Part shown: positions 1 to 7,216 of the stretch, piece by piece
How the letters are laid out: each line of letters opens with the position of its first letter
Position numbering within the stretch: position 1 is the first letter of the stretch
DNA from: Spirochaetaceae bacterium
Lineage (GTDB): Bacteria; Spirochaetota; Spirochaetia; Treponematales; Breznakiellaceae
Length of the DNA: 11,028 bases
Direction of reading: 5' to 3'
Assembly: GCA_031255115.1 (NCBI GenBank)
Contig: JAIRTD010000151.1
Coordinates: 1-11,028 of the forward strand
Notes under the pieces: generated by a model
Told to the model about the DNA's origin: nothing
The model's input: only the letters and a program-made list of their open reading frames with translations
Database searches by the model: none
Program-made: the position numbers and the translations under genes

Positions 1-247
1 AATAGCCTCGCCTGTGTGATGTAAATACCCAGGTAAGTTTTAAAAGAAAACAGATTTTATCGGATAATTAGTCCTTCTTTAGCTTGTCCGAAGAAATCAA
101 GTAAGGAAAGAAAAATTTGTTAGCGGGCACTCAGCAAACTTCTGCTACTACGAACCTTTGGTTCGATTCGACTTTGTGGTGAATTCTTCTTTATCAGGGA
201 AGCGCGGATTGTCGTCCGCTCTTCGTGGGATCATTGGTTAGGGGGTA

Positions 248-302
248 GGCGCAGACTTTAGGCTGCGCCGTAGGGGGGCGCGTCGATGATGTTTCTACGG
301 CG
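248..302. other. Two overlapping, mutually exclusive hairpins
   Basis: A perfect 7-bp inverted repeat GGCGCAG (248-254) / CTGCGCC (263-269) has an 8-nt loop. A second perfect 8-bp repeat CGCCGTAG (266-273) / CTACGGCG (295-302) has a 21-nt loop. They share bases 266-269, so in an RNA only one can form at a time, as in an attenuator or switch. The region lies 3' of the minus-strand symporter gene, so it may simply be 3'-UTR structure or a dispersed repeat. The repeats are seen directly; any function is inference. Confidence 0.45.
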
Positions 303-305
303 AAT

Positions 306-333
306 GGGGGCATGGAAATGCGCCCCCTTCTTT
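306..333. terminator. Candidate hairpin terminator downstream of the symporter gene
   Basis: A 6-bp GC-only stem, GGGGGC (306-311) / GCCCCC (322-327), encloses a 10-nt loop; an alternative CAT/ATG pairing could extend the inner part. It begins 24 bases past the stop of the minus-strand symporter gene, where a terminator is expected. On the plus strand the stem is followed by TTCTTT; on the minus strand there is no T run, so intrinsic termination of the symporter transcript would be weak. Confidence 0.35.
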
Positions 334-351
334 ACCTCGTCGTGGGGCCGG

Positions 352-1587
352 TCAAATATAGTGCCGTACTTCCTGGTCTTCCTGGAAGCCGTCTATTTTG
401 GATATGGCGTAGGTTCCCAGAGAGGCAAACATGATGTCCAGAAAGGTTCCCAGGGCGATGAGGTAGAAGGCCATGGGTTTGAGGATGGGGTAGCCTGCCT
501 CAAAGCCTTTGCCGCTAAATCCGGCGCTGAGTACCGCTATGGCTGTATAGGCGCCGTCGCCGGGGTGGCGGAACAGTAGAAACGATATGCCTATGGTTCT
601 GAGGGCGACGATCAAAATATCTCTGTGTTCCACGCCCAGGCTGGAATAGGATTGGATGATGACAATAAAGGCCATGGCGGCTACGGTGGCGCTTCCTGCC
701 CGGCCAAAGCTGGTAAAGAGGCTTATGATGACTGTATTGGCCCGCCTTCTGACTCCAAGATTTTCCCGGGCCTGCCTGAACAAAAGGGGCAGGGTAAAAT
801 TTATGTCGCCCGAAACCAGGGCGGTGATAGCCGCTCCCAGAGAGCCGTAGAGTATTTTCCAGGGATTGGTTTTTGGCCGCAAAAGGTAGAGCAGGGCCGG
901 GAGTATGCCGAAGCCCAGAATCAGGCTGAAAACGCCGATGAGCAGGAGTATGTCCCTGAATATGTCGGCCCTGAGCGCTTCCCTAAAGCGGAACGACCAG
1001 TAGGCTCCAAGGATGATGATGATAAGCCCAAGGATTTCCGAAAAGAATGAAGCTATATGGTAGAAAATGCGGGAAAGCGAATCTACCAGGGAGATCATCG
1101 TCTTTGTATAGTTCCGGTCATAGGAGAGGCCCATGCCCATAAAAAAGGCAAGCACGGCTACGGGAAGCAGGTAGAGCCCGGACTGCCCGAAAACGGCAAG
1201 CATATTTGACGGAAAAATCTCTTTTATGGCGTCACTCAAATGAAGGGATATGAGTTCCTGCTGTTCGGCCATGGTAATGTGGATTCTCGCCCGGGAAAAC
1301 ACAAACGTAACAAAGATTCCCAGGAAAACCATAAGAACCGTTCCCGCAAGGATAAAAACGAGGGTTTTTAAAATCAGGCTCCACAGGCGTTTGTCCTGTC
1401 TCAGCTCATAAATGGCTATGGTCAGGGCAAAAAAGAGCAGGGGAACCACCGTGTAACGGCCGATTTGTATGGCCAGTTCCTGGAGCCAGAACAGGCCGGA
1501 CTGTATCAGATCGCTCTCTCCGGGCAGGAGAAAACCCAAAAAAACGCCAAGCAGGGACCCTATCAGTAGTTTAAGCCAAATCTTCAT
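352..1587 (-). CDS. Divergent dicarboxylate/amino acid:cation symporter (DAACS/SDF family)
   Basis: This 411-residue, very hydrophobic membrane protein fits the glutamate/dicarboxylate:Na+ symporter family (GltP/DctA/GltPh fold), which is usually 400-450 residues. Family landmarks are the first membrane helix (residues 4-22), a PSNML stretch at 126-130 matching the conserved IPxN segment, a hairpin/helix-7 region at 247-312 with the order TLPLLFRQARENLGV, and a last helix region around 372-396. The residues that bind substrate and Na+ in known members are not conserved. The serine-rich hairpin motif is replaced by SGDINFTLP (259-267), the NMDGT motif by FGRAGSA (294-300), and the final helix lacks the usual Asp/Arg/Asn set. 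The substrate and even the coupling ion are therefore unknown. The first ATG is preferred because later starts would remove helix 1; no clear ribosome binding site precedes it. It is transcribed divergently from grpE. Confidence 0.78.
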   Translation of the reverse strand: MKIWLKLLIGSLLGVFLGFLLPGESDLIQSGLFWLQELAIQIGRYTVVPLLFFALTIAIYELRQDKRLWSLILKTLVFILAGTVLMVFLGIFVTFVFSRARIHITMAEQQELISLHLSDAIKEIFPSNMLAVFGQSGLYLLPVAVLAFFMGMGLSYDRNYTKTMISLVDSLSRIFYHIASFFSEILGLIIIILGAYWSFRFREALRADIFRDILLLIGVFSLILGFGILPALLYLLRPKTNPWKILYGSLGAAITALVSGDINFTLPLLFRQARENLGVRRRANTVIISLFTSFGRAGSATVAAMAFIVIIQSYSSLGVEHRDILIVALRTIGISFLLFRHPGDGAYTAIAVLSAGFSGKGFEAGYPILKPMAFYLIALGTFLDIMFASLGTYAISKIDGFQEDQEVRHYI

Positions 1588-1596
1588 ATTATTTTC

Positions 1597-1625
1597 AGCA
1601 TACTTTAAGCTAAAATTCTAGTCAA
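1597..1625 (-). promoter_or_regulatory. Candidate sigma70-type promoter for the symporter gene
   Basis: On the minus strand TTGACT (1620-1625) and TATGCT (1597-1602) are separated by exactly 17 bp. The predicted start point is near 1590, only a few bases before the ATG at 1587, which would give a nearly leaderless mRNA. That agrees with the lack of a Shine-Dalgarno sequence upstream of the gene. The match is by eye only. Confidence 0.35.
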
Positions 1626-1629
1626 TGAG

Positions 1630-1660
1630 GGAAAAACCAGGAAAAAGCTGTGTTTTTCCT
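1630..1660. promoter_or_regulatory. Candidate operator: phased GGAAAAA repeats and a 22-bp palindrome
   Basis: GGAAAAA occurs at 1630-1636 and again at 1640-1646, exactly 10 bp apart, followed by the inverted copy TTTTTCC at 1653-1659. The second and third copies form the perfect 8-bp palindrome AGGAAAAA-GCTGTG-TTTTTCCT (1639-1660). The block lies between the two divergent promoters and abuts the -35 of the grpE promoter, a position suited to a regulator or to A-tract bending. It does not match the HrcA/CIRCE operator. Function is inferred from position and symmetry only. Confidence 0.35.
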
Positions 1661-1688
1661 TGACCTTGGCCCTATTCCTTTGTATTTT
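1660..1688 (+). promoter_or_regulatory. Candidate sigma70-type promoter of the grpE-dnaK-dnaJ operon
   Basis: TTGACC (1660-1665) and TATTTT (1683-1688) are spaced by 17 bp, with TG just before the -10. The predicted start near 1695 leaves a leader of about 60 nt before grpE. No CIRCE operator overlaps it. It looks like a vegetative promoter rather than a sigma32-type heat-shock promoter. Confidence 0.5.
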
Positions 1689-1755
1689 TTAATAAGAAGG
1701 GAAGTTGTAACGTGGTATAAGCCCGGCGGCTTTCCTGGATTAGGTAGGAAGTTTC

Positions 1756-2451
1756 ATGTCGCAACATACGTCTCATGAGCATCATTCTCAGGAAAAAGTC
1801 CCGCCCGCCGCTTCAGGGGAACAGGATCTTCCGGTAAACGGGGATACGGGCGCCGCGCCGGGCACGGCCGAAACAGCGGCTGCAACTACGGCCGCTGCAG
1901 CGGACAATTCCGGCGCTCCGGAAACTTCGGAGGGAGTTCCGGGTCCTGAGGAGCAGATAGCGTCTCTCAACGCCGCCCTTGCGGAGCTTAACGACCAGTA
2001 TCTCAGAAAAGCCGCTGATTTTGAAAATTTCCGCAAGCGCATGAACCGGGAAAAGCAGGAGGCCATAGATTTTGCCAACCAGAATCTTCTGCTTGACCTT
2101 ATCCCGGTAATTGATGATTTTGAACGGGCCATGAAGTCGGCGGAAAGCTCCCGGGATTTTGACGGCTTTTACGAGGGCATAGGTATGATAGAGAAGCAGC
2201 TGGTTTCCCTGCTTGAGGGCAAGTGGGGCCTTACCCGCTTTGATTCAGCCGGCGCTCCCTTTGACCCCAGTCGTCACGAAGCCCTTATGATGGAAAAAAA
2301 CGCCGACATAAAGGAACCTACGGTGGCGGAGGATTTTCTCAAGGGCTTCCTGCTAAAGGACCGTGTCGTGCGGAGCGCCAAGGTAAAGGTACTCATGCCG
2401 GAGGACAGGGCCCCTGATAAATCCGCCGGAGAAACAGATGAACATATTTAA
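1756..2451 (+). CDS. grpE: GrpE, nucleotide exchange factor for DnaK
   Basis: GrpE is a cytoplasmic dimer that releases ADP from DnaK and so resets the Hsp70 cycle. The 231-residue protein starts with about 60 residues of low-complexity Ala/Thr/Glu/Pro sequence, unlikely to be folded. The long dimerising helix follows (about 65-140, with FENFRKRMNREKQEA and a DLIPVIDDFERAM segment). The C-terminal beta domain contains FDPSRHEALM and FLKGFLLKDRVVRSAKVKV, which match the family signature closely. It is somewhat longer than typical GrpE (about 190-200) because of the N-terminal tail. The ATG at 1756 has an AGGAAG ribosome binding site at 1746-1751. It is the first gene of the chaperone operon; hrcA, often found just upstream in other bacteria, is absent here. 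Confidence 0.96.
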   Translation: MSQHTSHEHHSQEKVPPAASGEQDLPVNGDTGAAPGTAETAAATTAAAADNSGAPETSEGVPGPEEQIASLNAALAELNDQYLRKAADFENFRKRMNREKQEAIDFANQNLLLDLIPVIDDFERAMKSAESSRDFDGFYEGIGMIEKQLVSLLEGKWGLTRFDSAGAPFDPSRHEALMMEKNADIKEPTVAEDFLKGFLLKDRVVRSAKVKVLMPEDRAPDKSAGETDEHI

Positions 2452-2475
2452 TATTAAAAGCATATATAATGCAGA

Positions 2476-2481
2476 AAGGAG
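2476..2481 (+). promoter_or_regulatory. Strong ribosome binding site of dnaK
   Basis: AAGGAG lies 6 nt before the ATG at 2488 and is the strongest Shine-Dalgarno sequence of the chaperone cluster. This suits the high output expected of DnaK. Confidence 0.7.
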
Positions 2482-2487
2482 TCCGTT

Positions 2488-4404
2488 ATGGGAAAGATTA
2501 TCGGAATAGACTTGGGTACAACCAATTCATGCGTAGCCGTTCTTGAAGGCGGCGAACCGGTAGTAATTCAGAATTCCGAAGGAGGGAGGACAACTCCGTC
2601 TATTGTTGGATTCACCAGTAAAGGTGAACGGGTCATAGGCCAGCCCGCAAAGAACCAGATGATCACCAATCCGGAGAATACCGTTTATTCCATCAAGCGT
2701 TTTATGGGCCGCCGTTATTCGGAAGTGAGCAACGAGATGAGGCGCGTCCCCTACCATGTAAAGGAACAGGGCGATGATGTACGGGTCGATATAGACGGCA
2801 AGGGCTATTCGCCCCAGGAAATTTCCGCCTTCGTACTTCAAAAGATGAAGCAGACAGCCGAGGACTACCTGGGCGAGACGGTAAGCGAAGCGGTCATCAC
2901 CGTGCCGGCGTATTTTAACGACGCCCAAAGACAGGCAACCAAGGACGCGGGCAAGATAGCCGGCCTTGATGTCAAGCGCATTATCAATGAGCCGACGGCC
3001 GCTTCTCTGGCCTTTGGCTTCAACAAGGACCAGAAAAAAGAAAAAACCATTGCCGTATACGATCTTGGCGGCGGTACTTTTGATGTTTCGATTCTTGAAC
3101 TTGGCGAAGGGGTATTCGAGGTAAAGTCAACCAACGGCGATACCCATTTGGGCGGTGATGATTTTGACCTCAAGATTCTGGAATGGCTCATTGTTGAATT
3201 CAAAAAGGACACCGGCATAGACCTTGGTCAGGACCGCATGGCCCTCCAGCGTCTGCGCGAGGCTTCCGAAAAGGCAAAGATTGAACTTTCGGCCATGCAG
3301 ACTACCGAAATCAACCTGCCCTTTATCACCGCCGACCAGTCGGGGCCCAAGCACCTGCAAAAATCCCTTTCCCGGGCAAAGTTTGAACAAATGGTCAGCG
3401 ATTTGCTTGAACGGTCCAAGGAGCCCTGCAAGAAGGCGCTCTCCGACGCGGGCTTAAGCGCCGATCAAATTGACGAAGTCATACTCGTCGGCGGTTCGAC
3501 AAGGATTCCGGCGGTACAGCAGATAGTCAAGGACCTTTTCAGGAAGGAACCTAACCGGGGAGTCAATCCCGACGAAGCGGTGGCCATAGGAGCCGCCATA
3601 CAGGGCGGAATACTTGGCGGTGATGTCAAGGACGTACTTCTTCTTGACGTAACGCCCCTTTCCCTGGGTATCGAAACCCTGGGCGGAGTCATGACCAGGC
3701 TCATTCCCCGGAACACCACGATTCCCACGCGGAAGAGCCAGATTTTCTCTACCGCCGCCGACGGTCAGACCGCGGTTTCCATACAGGTGCTTCAGGGCGA
3801 GCGTGAAATGGCAAACCAGAACCGCACTCTGGGCCGTTTTGACCTTGTGGGTATTCCTCCCGCGCCCCGCGGCGTGCCCCAGATAGAAGTTACCTTTGAT
3901 ATTGATGCCAACGGCATTGTTCATGTGTCGGCCAAGGATCTGGGTACCGGCAAGGAACAGAAGATACGCATAGAAAGTTCTTCGGGTTTGAACGACCAGG
4001 ACATAGAGCGCATGGTCAAAGAAGCCGAACTGCACGCCGAGGAAGACAAGAAAGAAAAAGAAAAGGCCGAGGTTCGTAACGAAGCCGACGCCATGGTCTA
4101 CAGCACCGAAAAGAACATCAAGGACCTTGGCGACAAGGTCAACCCGGCGGAAAAGGCAAAGGCCGAAGAGGCTATCGCCCAACTCAAGCAGGCGCTGGAG
4201 TCAGGCGATATCGAGGCGATCAAAAGCAAAACCGAAGCGCTCAAGCAGGTTTCGTACAAGATTGCCGAAGAGATATATGCCCAGCAGCAGGCCCAGACAG
4301 GCGGCGCCCAGCAGCAGGATCAGGGGGCTTCGCAGGACAGCGGCCCCCAGACCAAGAGCGCCGAAGATGTTGATTACGAAGTCGTCGACGACGACAAGAA
4401 ATAA
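2488..4404 (+). CDS. dnaK: DnaK, Hsp70 molecular chaperone
   Basis: DnaK is an ATP-driven chaperone of the cytoplasm that binds exposed hydrophobic peptide segments, working with DnaJ and GrpE. The 638-residue length is normal for the family. The nucleotide-binding domain opens with [11 protein letters not shown] (4-14), the phosphate-binding loop, and contains the signature [15 protein letters not shown] and the third signature [14 protein letters not shown]. The interdomain linker [10 protein letters not shown] is at 382-391. The substrate-binding domain (about 392-505) and helical lid follow. The tail is Gln-rich (QQQ clusters) and ends in acidic residues plus DDDKK, a variant of the usual bacterial acidic end. 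It is 36 bp downstream of grpE and 14 bp upstream of dnaJ, consistent with one operon. Nothing looks damaged. Confidence 0.99.
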   Translation: MGKIIGIDLGTTNSCVAVLEGGEPVVIQNSEGGRTTPSIVGFTSKGERVIGQPAKNQMITNPENTVYSIKRFMGRRYSEVSNEMRRVPYHVKEQGDDVRVDIDGKGYSPQEISAFVLQKMKQTAEDYLGETVSEAVITVPAYFNDAQRQATKDAGKIAGLDVKRIINEPTAASLAFGFNKDQKKEKTIAVYDLGGGTFDVSILELGEGVFEVKSTNGDTHLGGDDFDLKILEWLIVEFKKDTGIDLGQDRMALQRLREASEKAKIELSAMQTTEINLPFITADQSGPKHLQKSLSRAKFEQMVSDLLERSKEPCKKALSDAGLSADQIDEVILVGGSTRIPAVQQIVKDLFRKEPNRGVNPDEAVAIGAAIQGGILGGDVKDVLLLDVTPLSLGIETLGGVMTRLIPRNTTIPTRKSQIFSTAADGQTAVSIQVLQGEREMANQNRTLGRFDLVGIPPAPRGVPQIEVTFDIDANGIVHVSAKDLGTGKEQKIRIESSSGLNDQDIERMVKEAELHAEEDKKEKEKAEVRNEADAMVYSTEKNIKDLGDKVNPAEKAKAEEAIAQLKQALESGDIEAIKSKTEALKQVSYKIAEEIYAQQQAQTGGAQQQDQGASQDSGPQTKSAEDVDYEVVDDDKK

Positions 4405-4418
4405 TTAGGAATGGTATT

Positions 4419-5549
4419 GTGGCGAAACGTGACTACTACGATGTCTTGAGTGTGCCTAAAAACGCCTCTAAGGATGACATAAAAAAAGCATACCGGCGTC
4501 TCGCGATTCAATACCATCCTGACAAAAATCCGGGCAACAAGGAAGCCGAAGAGAAATTCAAGGAGGCCACCGAAGCCTACGAGATTCTTTCCGACGACAG
4601 CAAGCGTTCCGCCTATGACCAGTTCGGCTTTGCCGGAGTGGAAGGCATGGGGCCGGGTAACGCCCAGGATTTCGCTTCGACCTTCCACGGTTTTGAGGAT
4701 ATATTTGGCGGGGATTTATCCGGCATATTCGACACCTTTTTCGGCGGGTCTTCCCGCAGGACTTCGGGCCGGGGCGGCGTGCGCCAGGGCGATAATCTCC
4801 GCTACGATATTGAGATTCCCTTTAAGGACGCGGTGTTCGGGTCCAGGGTAGAAATCCAGTACAGCCGCAATGAGTCCTGTTCATCCTGTAATGGCTCAGG
4901 CGCCGCCAATGGCGCGGGCGGGCGCAAGGTATGCCCCGCTTGCCAGGGAACAGGGCAGATACGGCGCAGCCAGGGTTTCTTTTCCATATCAACGCCCTGT
5001 TCCAGCTGCGGCGGCGAAGGTTATGTGATCGAACATCCCTGCTCCGAATGCGGCGGTTCAGGAACAAGAAAGAAGCGCCAGAAGATCATGGTTACCATCC
5101 CCGCCGGTGTAGAAAACGGCAAGCGGGTGGTGATTCCCAAGCAGGGAGACGTGGGTCCCAACGGCGGGCCTCCCGGCGACCTGTACGTGTTTATCCGGGT
5201 AAAACCCCACGAGTATTTTGAACGGGACGGCCTCGACCTGTACTGCGCTGTTCCGGTTTCCATAACCCAGGCCGTCCTGGGCGCTGAGATTCAAATTCAA
5301 ACGCTTGAGGGAAAAACCATTAAAATAAAAATTCCCGCAGGCATACAAAACGGCAAGATGCTCCGTATTCGCGACGAGGGGGTTCCTTCTTCGGGCAGGC
5401 GGGGAAATCTCCACATCAAACTTATGGTACAGATACCGGCCCGGCTTTCAAAACGGGGCAGGGAACTCATGGAAGAGCTTGCCCGTATAGAAGGCGATAA
5501 TGCCAGCCCCAAACTTATTTCGCTTTCGGAACTGTCAAGACAGGGCTAA
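4419..5549 (+). CDS. dnaJ: DnaJ, Hsp40 co-chaperone
   Basis: DnaJ delivers unfolded clients to DnaK and stimulates its ATPase. The 376-residue protein has the full type I layout. The J domain (about 5-70) has the catalytic HPD at 33-35. A Gly/Phe-rich region follows (about 70-125). The zinc-binding domain carries four CxxCxGxG motifs between residues 154 and about 215 ([32 protein letters not shown]). The client-binding C-terminal beta domains follow. It starts with GTG at 4419, chosen because it restores the family start [10 protein letters not shown] and has AGGA at 4407-4410, 8 nt upstream. The ATG at 4411 is in another frame. It is the last gene of the chaperone cluster, 14 bp after dnaK. 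Confidence 0.98.
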   Translation: MAKRDYYDVLSVPKNASKDDIKKAYRRLAIQYHPDKNPGNKEAEEKFKEATEAYEILSDDSKRSAYDQFGFAGVEGMGPGNAQDFASTFHGFEDIFGGDLSGIFDTFFGGSSRRTSGRGGVRQGDNLRYDIEIPFKDAVFGSRVEIQYSRNESCSSCNGSGAANGAGGRKVCPACQGTGQIRRSQGFFSISTPCSSCGGEGYVIEHPCSECGGSGTRKKRQKIMVTIPAGVENGKRVVIPKQGDVGPNGGPPGDLYVFIRVKPHEYFERDGLDLYCAVPVSITQAVLGAEIQIQTLEGKTIKIKIPAGIQNGKMLRIRDEGVPSSGRRGNLHIKLMVQIPARLSKRGRELMEELARIEGDNASPKLISLSELSRQG

Positions 5550-5552
5550 GAC

Positions 5553-5571
5553 GGCGTTTTGGGAAAACGTC
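5553..5571 (+). terminator. Hairpin just after dnaJ, possible weak terminator
   Basis: A stem of eight pairs (one G-U), GGCGTTTT (5553-5560) with AAAACGTC (5564-5571), closes a GGG loop and starts 4 nt after the dnaJ stop. No T run follows, so if it ends the chaperone transcript it would not be a standard intrinsic terminator; it could instead protect the mRNA 3' end. Confidence 0.3.
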
Positions 5572-5629
5572 CGGTTTCCGCTGTTTCCAAAGATGAACCT
5601 TGCTTTTTGAATTCACTGCCTGACGGCGC

Positions 5630-5661
5630 TTATGTTATACCAAACTAACATAGTTTTCTTT
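5630..5661 (+). terminator. AT-rich inverted repeat followed by a T run
   Basis: TATGTTA (5631-5637) and TAACATA (5646-5652) form a perfect 7-bp stem with an 8-nt loop, extendable by a T-G pair, followed by GTTTTCTTTC. The shape is that of an intrinsic terminator, but the stem is AT-rich and weak. As DNA it could equally be an operator upstream of the rnf operon. Confidence 0.35.
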
Positions 5662-5689
5662 CAAAATATATAGATAATTTTAGTATAAT
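5660..5689 (+). promoter_or_regulatory. Candidate upstream promoter of the rnf operon
   Basis: A perfect TATAAT is at 5684-5689 with TTCAAA (5660-5665) as a weaker -35 box, 18 bp apart, in very AT-rich DNA. A start near 5696 would give a leader of nearly 140 nt before rnfC. In that leader TTGATTC is repeated directly at 5722-5728 and 5735-5741. I recognise no known riboswitch. Confidence 0.3.
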
Positions 5690-5754
5690 TTTTCGGGGGC
5701 GTGGATTTAATACTCCGGCGCTTGATTCTGGCTGTTGATTCACCGGTTCTTTAC

Positions 5755-5783
5755 TTGACTCATAATTTATAAAAGCATAGGAT
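5755..5783 (+). promoter_or_regulatory. Candidate proximal promoter of the rnf operon
   Basis: TTGACT (5755-5760) and TAGGAT (5778-5783) are separated by 17 bp. A predicted start near 5790 leaves about 44 nt before rnfC. A second -10-like TAGAAT lies at 5783-5788 but with an over-long spacer. Confidence 0.4.
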
Positions 5784-5833
5784 AGAATATTAAGAAAGAG
5801 CAAAATCAGTTTTCCAATCAGTGAGGTTAAGCG

Positions 5834-7201
5834 ATGCCGACTAAGACATTCAAACGGGGCCTGCACGTTCCGGAGCGAAAAGAGGCGACAGAGGAAAAAT
5901 CCGCCGAGGCGGTTCCAGCGCCTGCGCAGGTAGTTATTCCGGTCAATCAGCATTTTGGAGCGCCGAACCAGAGTATTGTTGCCGTAGGCGACACGGTGCG
6001 GCGGGGTCAAAAAATCGCCGATGCTTCGGGGCTCATGACGGTGCCGGTTCACGCGTCGATTTCCGGCGTGGTTAAAAAGATAGAACCAAGGACCCAGTCC
6101 AACAATATTGAAGGGACCTGCATTGTTATTGAGGCGGCTCCTGAGGGAGCGGCTTCCGAAGGCGCTCAGGCGGGCGATGATTTTATGCCGCCCCTGGATG
6201 TATACGCCTGTTCAAAGGAAGAAGCCCTGACCCGTATCAGGGACGCGGGCATCGTGGGTATGGGCGGCGCCGGTTTTCCGGTTCATGTAAAGCTCAATCC
6301 CCCTCCCAATAAACCCATTGATTTTGTTATTGCCAACGCCGCCGAATGTGAACCGTATCTTACCACTGATGAATGGCTTATGAGCGAAAAGGCGGAACTC
6401 TTTATCCAGGGTATGGCCGCGGTGATGCATATCGCCGGGGTGTCCAGGGGTATAATAGGCCTTGAGGATAACAAGGCCCGTCTCAAGCCTGTGCTGGAAA
6501 AAGCGGTAAACGCCGTGGCTCCCAAGGGCGAAATCATTGTCGAGCTTCTTCAAACCAAGTACCCCCAGGGCGGAGAAAAATTTCTTATCACCGCGCTTAC
6601 CGGCCGGCAGGTTCCTTCGGGAGGGCTTCCCATGGACGTGGGTTGTATCGTTCAAAATGTAGGAACCCTTGCCGCCGTTGCCGAGGCTTTCCAGTTGGGC
6701 AAGCCTCTTATAGAGCGAAGCCTTACGGTAACCGGCGGCGCGTGCAAGACTCCCAAAAATATCATCGCCCCGATAGGAACCTTGATAGGCGAGCTTCCCC
6801 AGACCTTTATGGATATTGATTACGAGCGGCTTAAAAAAATTATTTTCGGCGGACCCATGATGGGCGTCGCCGTTCCTACGACGCTTATTCCGGTTCAGAA
6901 GAACACCTCAGGCGTGGTGCTTATGGACGCTTCGGAACTCCGGGCCTTTGACGAAACGTACTGCATACGCTGCGGCCGCTGCATACGGAACTGTCCCTGC
7001 AGGCTTACCCCGGTGCTGATAAACGAAGCGCTTGAGGCCGGGGATTTTGACGAGGCTCTCAGGACCGGGCTGATTGACTGTATTGAATGTGGCTGCTGTT
7101 CCTATGTGTGTCCTGCCCGCATCAAGCTGGTTCAGCGTTTCCGTGTCGGAAAGCAGCGTTTCAGGACTATTCAGGCCGCTCAGGCAAAGCCGGCAAAATA
7201 A
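5834..7201 (+). CDS. rnfC: RnfC, NADH-interacting subunit of the Rnf complex
   Basis: RnfC is the peripheral subunit that passes electrons to NAD+ at the cytoplasmic face. Its 455 residues open with the family start FKRGLHVPERKEAT and a biotinyl/lipoyl-like barrel segment (VPVHASISGVVKKIEP). The NuoF/51-kDa-like nucleotide and FMN region follows, with GIVGMGGAGFP (139-149) and NAAECEPYLTTDE (about 171-183). Two [4Fe-4S] ferredoxin motifs lie near the C-terminus: C377/C380/C383/C387 and C416/C419/C422/C426, the second with an extra Cys at 421. It lacks the long Ala/Lys-rich C-terminal extension of enterobacterial RnfC and resembles the compact clostridial form. The ATG has GAGG at 5823-5826, 7 nt upstream. 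It is the first gene of the rnfCDGEAB operon. Confidence 0.96.
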   Translation: MPTKTFKRGLHVPERKEATEEKSAEAVPAPAQVVIPVNQHFGAPNQSIVAVGDTVRRGQKIADASGLMTVPVHASISGVVKKIEPRTQSNNIEGTCIVIEAAPEGAASEGAQAGDDFMPPLDVYACSKEEALTRIRDAGIVGMGGAGFPVHVKLNPPPNKPIDFVIANAAECEPYLTTDEWLMSEKAELFIQGMAAVMHIAGVSRGIIGLEDNKARLKPVLEKAVNAVAPKGEIIVELLQTKYPQGGEKFLITALTGRQVPSGGLPMDVGCIVQNVGTLAAVAEAFQLGKPLIERSLTVTGGACKTPKNIIAPIGTLIGELPQTFMDIDYERLKKIIFGGPMMGVAVPTTLIPVQKNTSGVVLMDASELRAFDETYCIRCGRCIRNCPCRLTPVLINEALEAGDFDEALRTGLIDCIECGCCSYVCPARIKLVQRFRVGKQRFRTIQAAQAKPAK

Positions 7202-7216
7202 GGAAGGAGTGTTTTT

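Larger units (their letters stand above)
1..351. other. Non-coding stretch with several inverted repeats
   Basis: I find no supportable gene here. The first codons in frame 1 end at a TAA at 22-24, so the tail of an upstream gene is possible but cannot be judged. Visible structure: a 6-bp hairpin at 151-165 with a TTT loop (CGAACC/GGTTCG), a 5-bp hairpin at 204-219, and a dense set of inverted repeats from 248 to 327 listed separately. The left 120 bases are AT-rich and the right part is G-rich. I looked for tRNA, rRNA and tmRNA signatures and did not find them. Confidence 0.6.

Noticed and set aside
121..140. GGCACTC resembling half of a CIRCE element
   Set aside because: The matching GAGTGCTAA half at 9-bp spacing is absent, and the site is far from the chaperone operon.
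155..172. GGTTCGATTC resembling a tRNA T-arm
   Set aside because: No acceptor stem, anticodon arm or D-arm can be built around it; it is part of a simple hairpin.
148..234. 28-codon minus-strand frame in the left flank
   Set aside because: It has no ribosome binding site and no recognisable features, and its length is expected by chance.
286..579. 97-codon plus-strand frame antisense to the symporter 3' end
   Set aside because: It overlaps the conserved C-terminal helix of the symporter, spans the GC hairpin, and reads as low-information sequence.
2465..2470. TATAAT between grpE and dnaK as an internal promoter
   Set aside because: It would start transcription within the dnaK ribosome binding site, and no -35 box lies at a proper distance.
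3454..4182. 242-codon antisense frame inside dnaK
   Set aside because: It is a shadow of the strongly biased dnaK codons; it has no domain resemblance and lies fully within a certain gene.
5645..6052. 135-codon minus-strand frame across the rnfC 5' end
   Set aside because: It overlaps the conserved start of rnfC, its composition looks like out-of-frame translation, and it shows no recognisable family.
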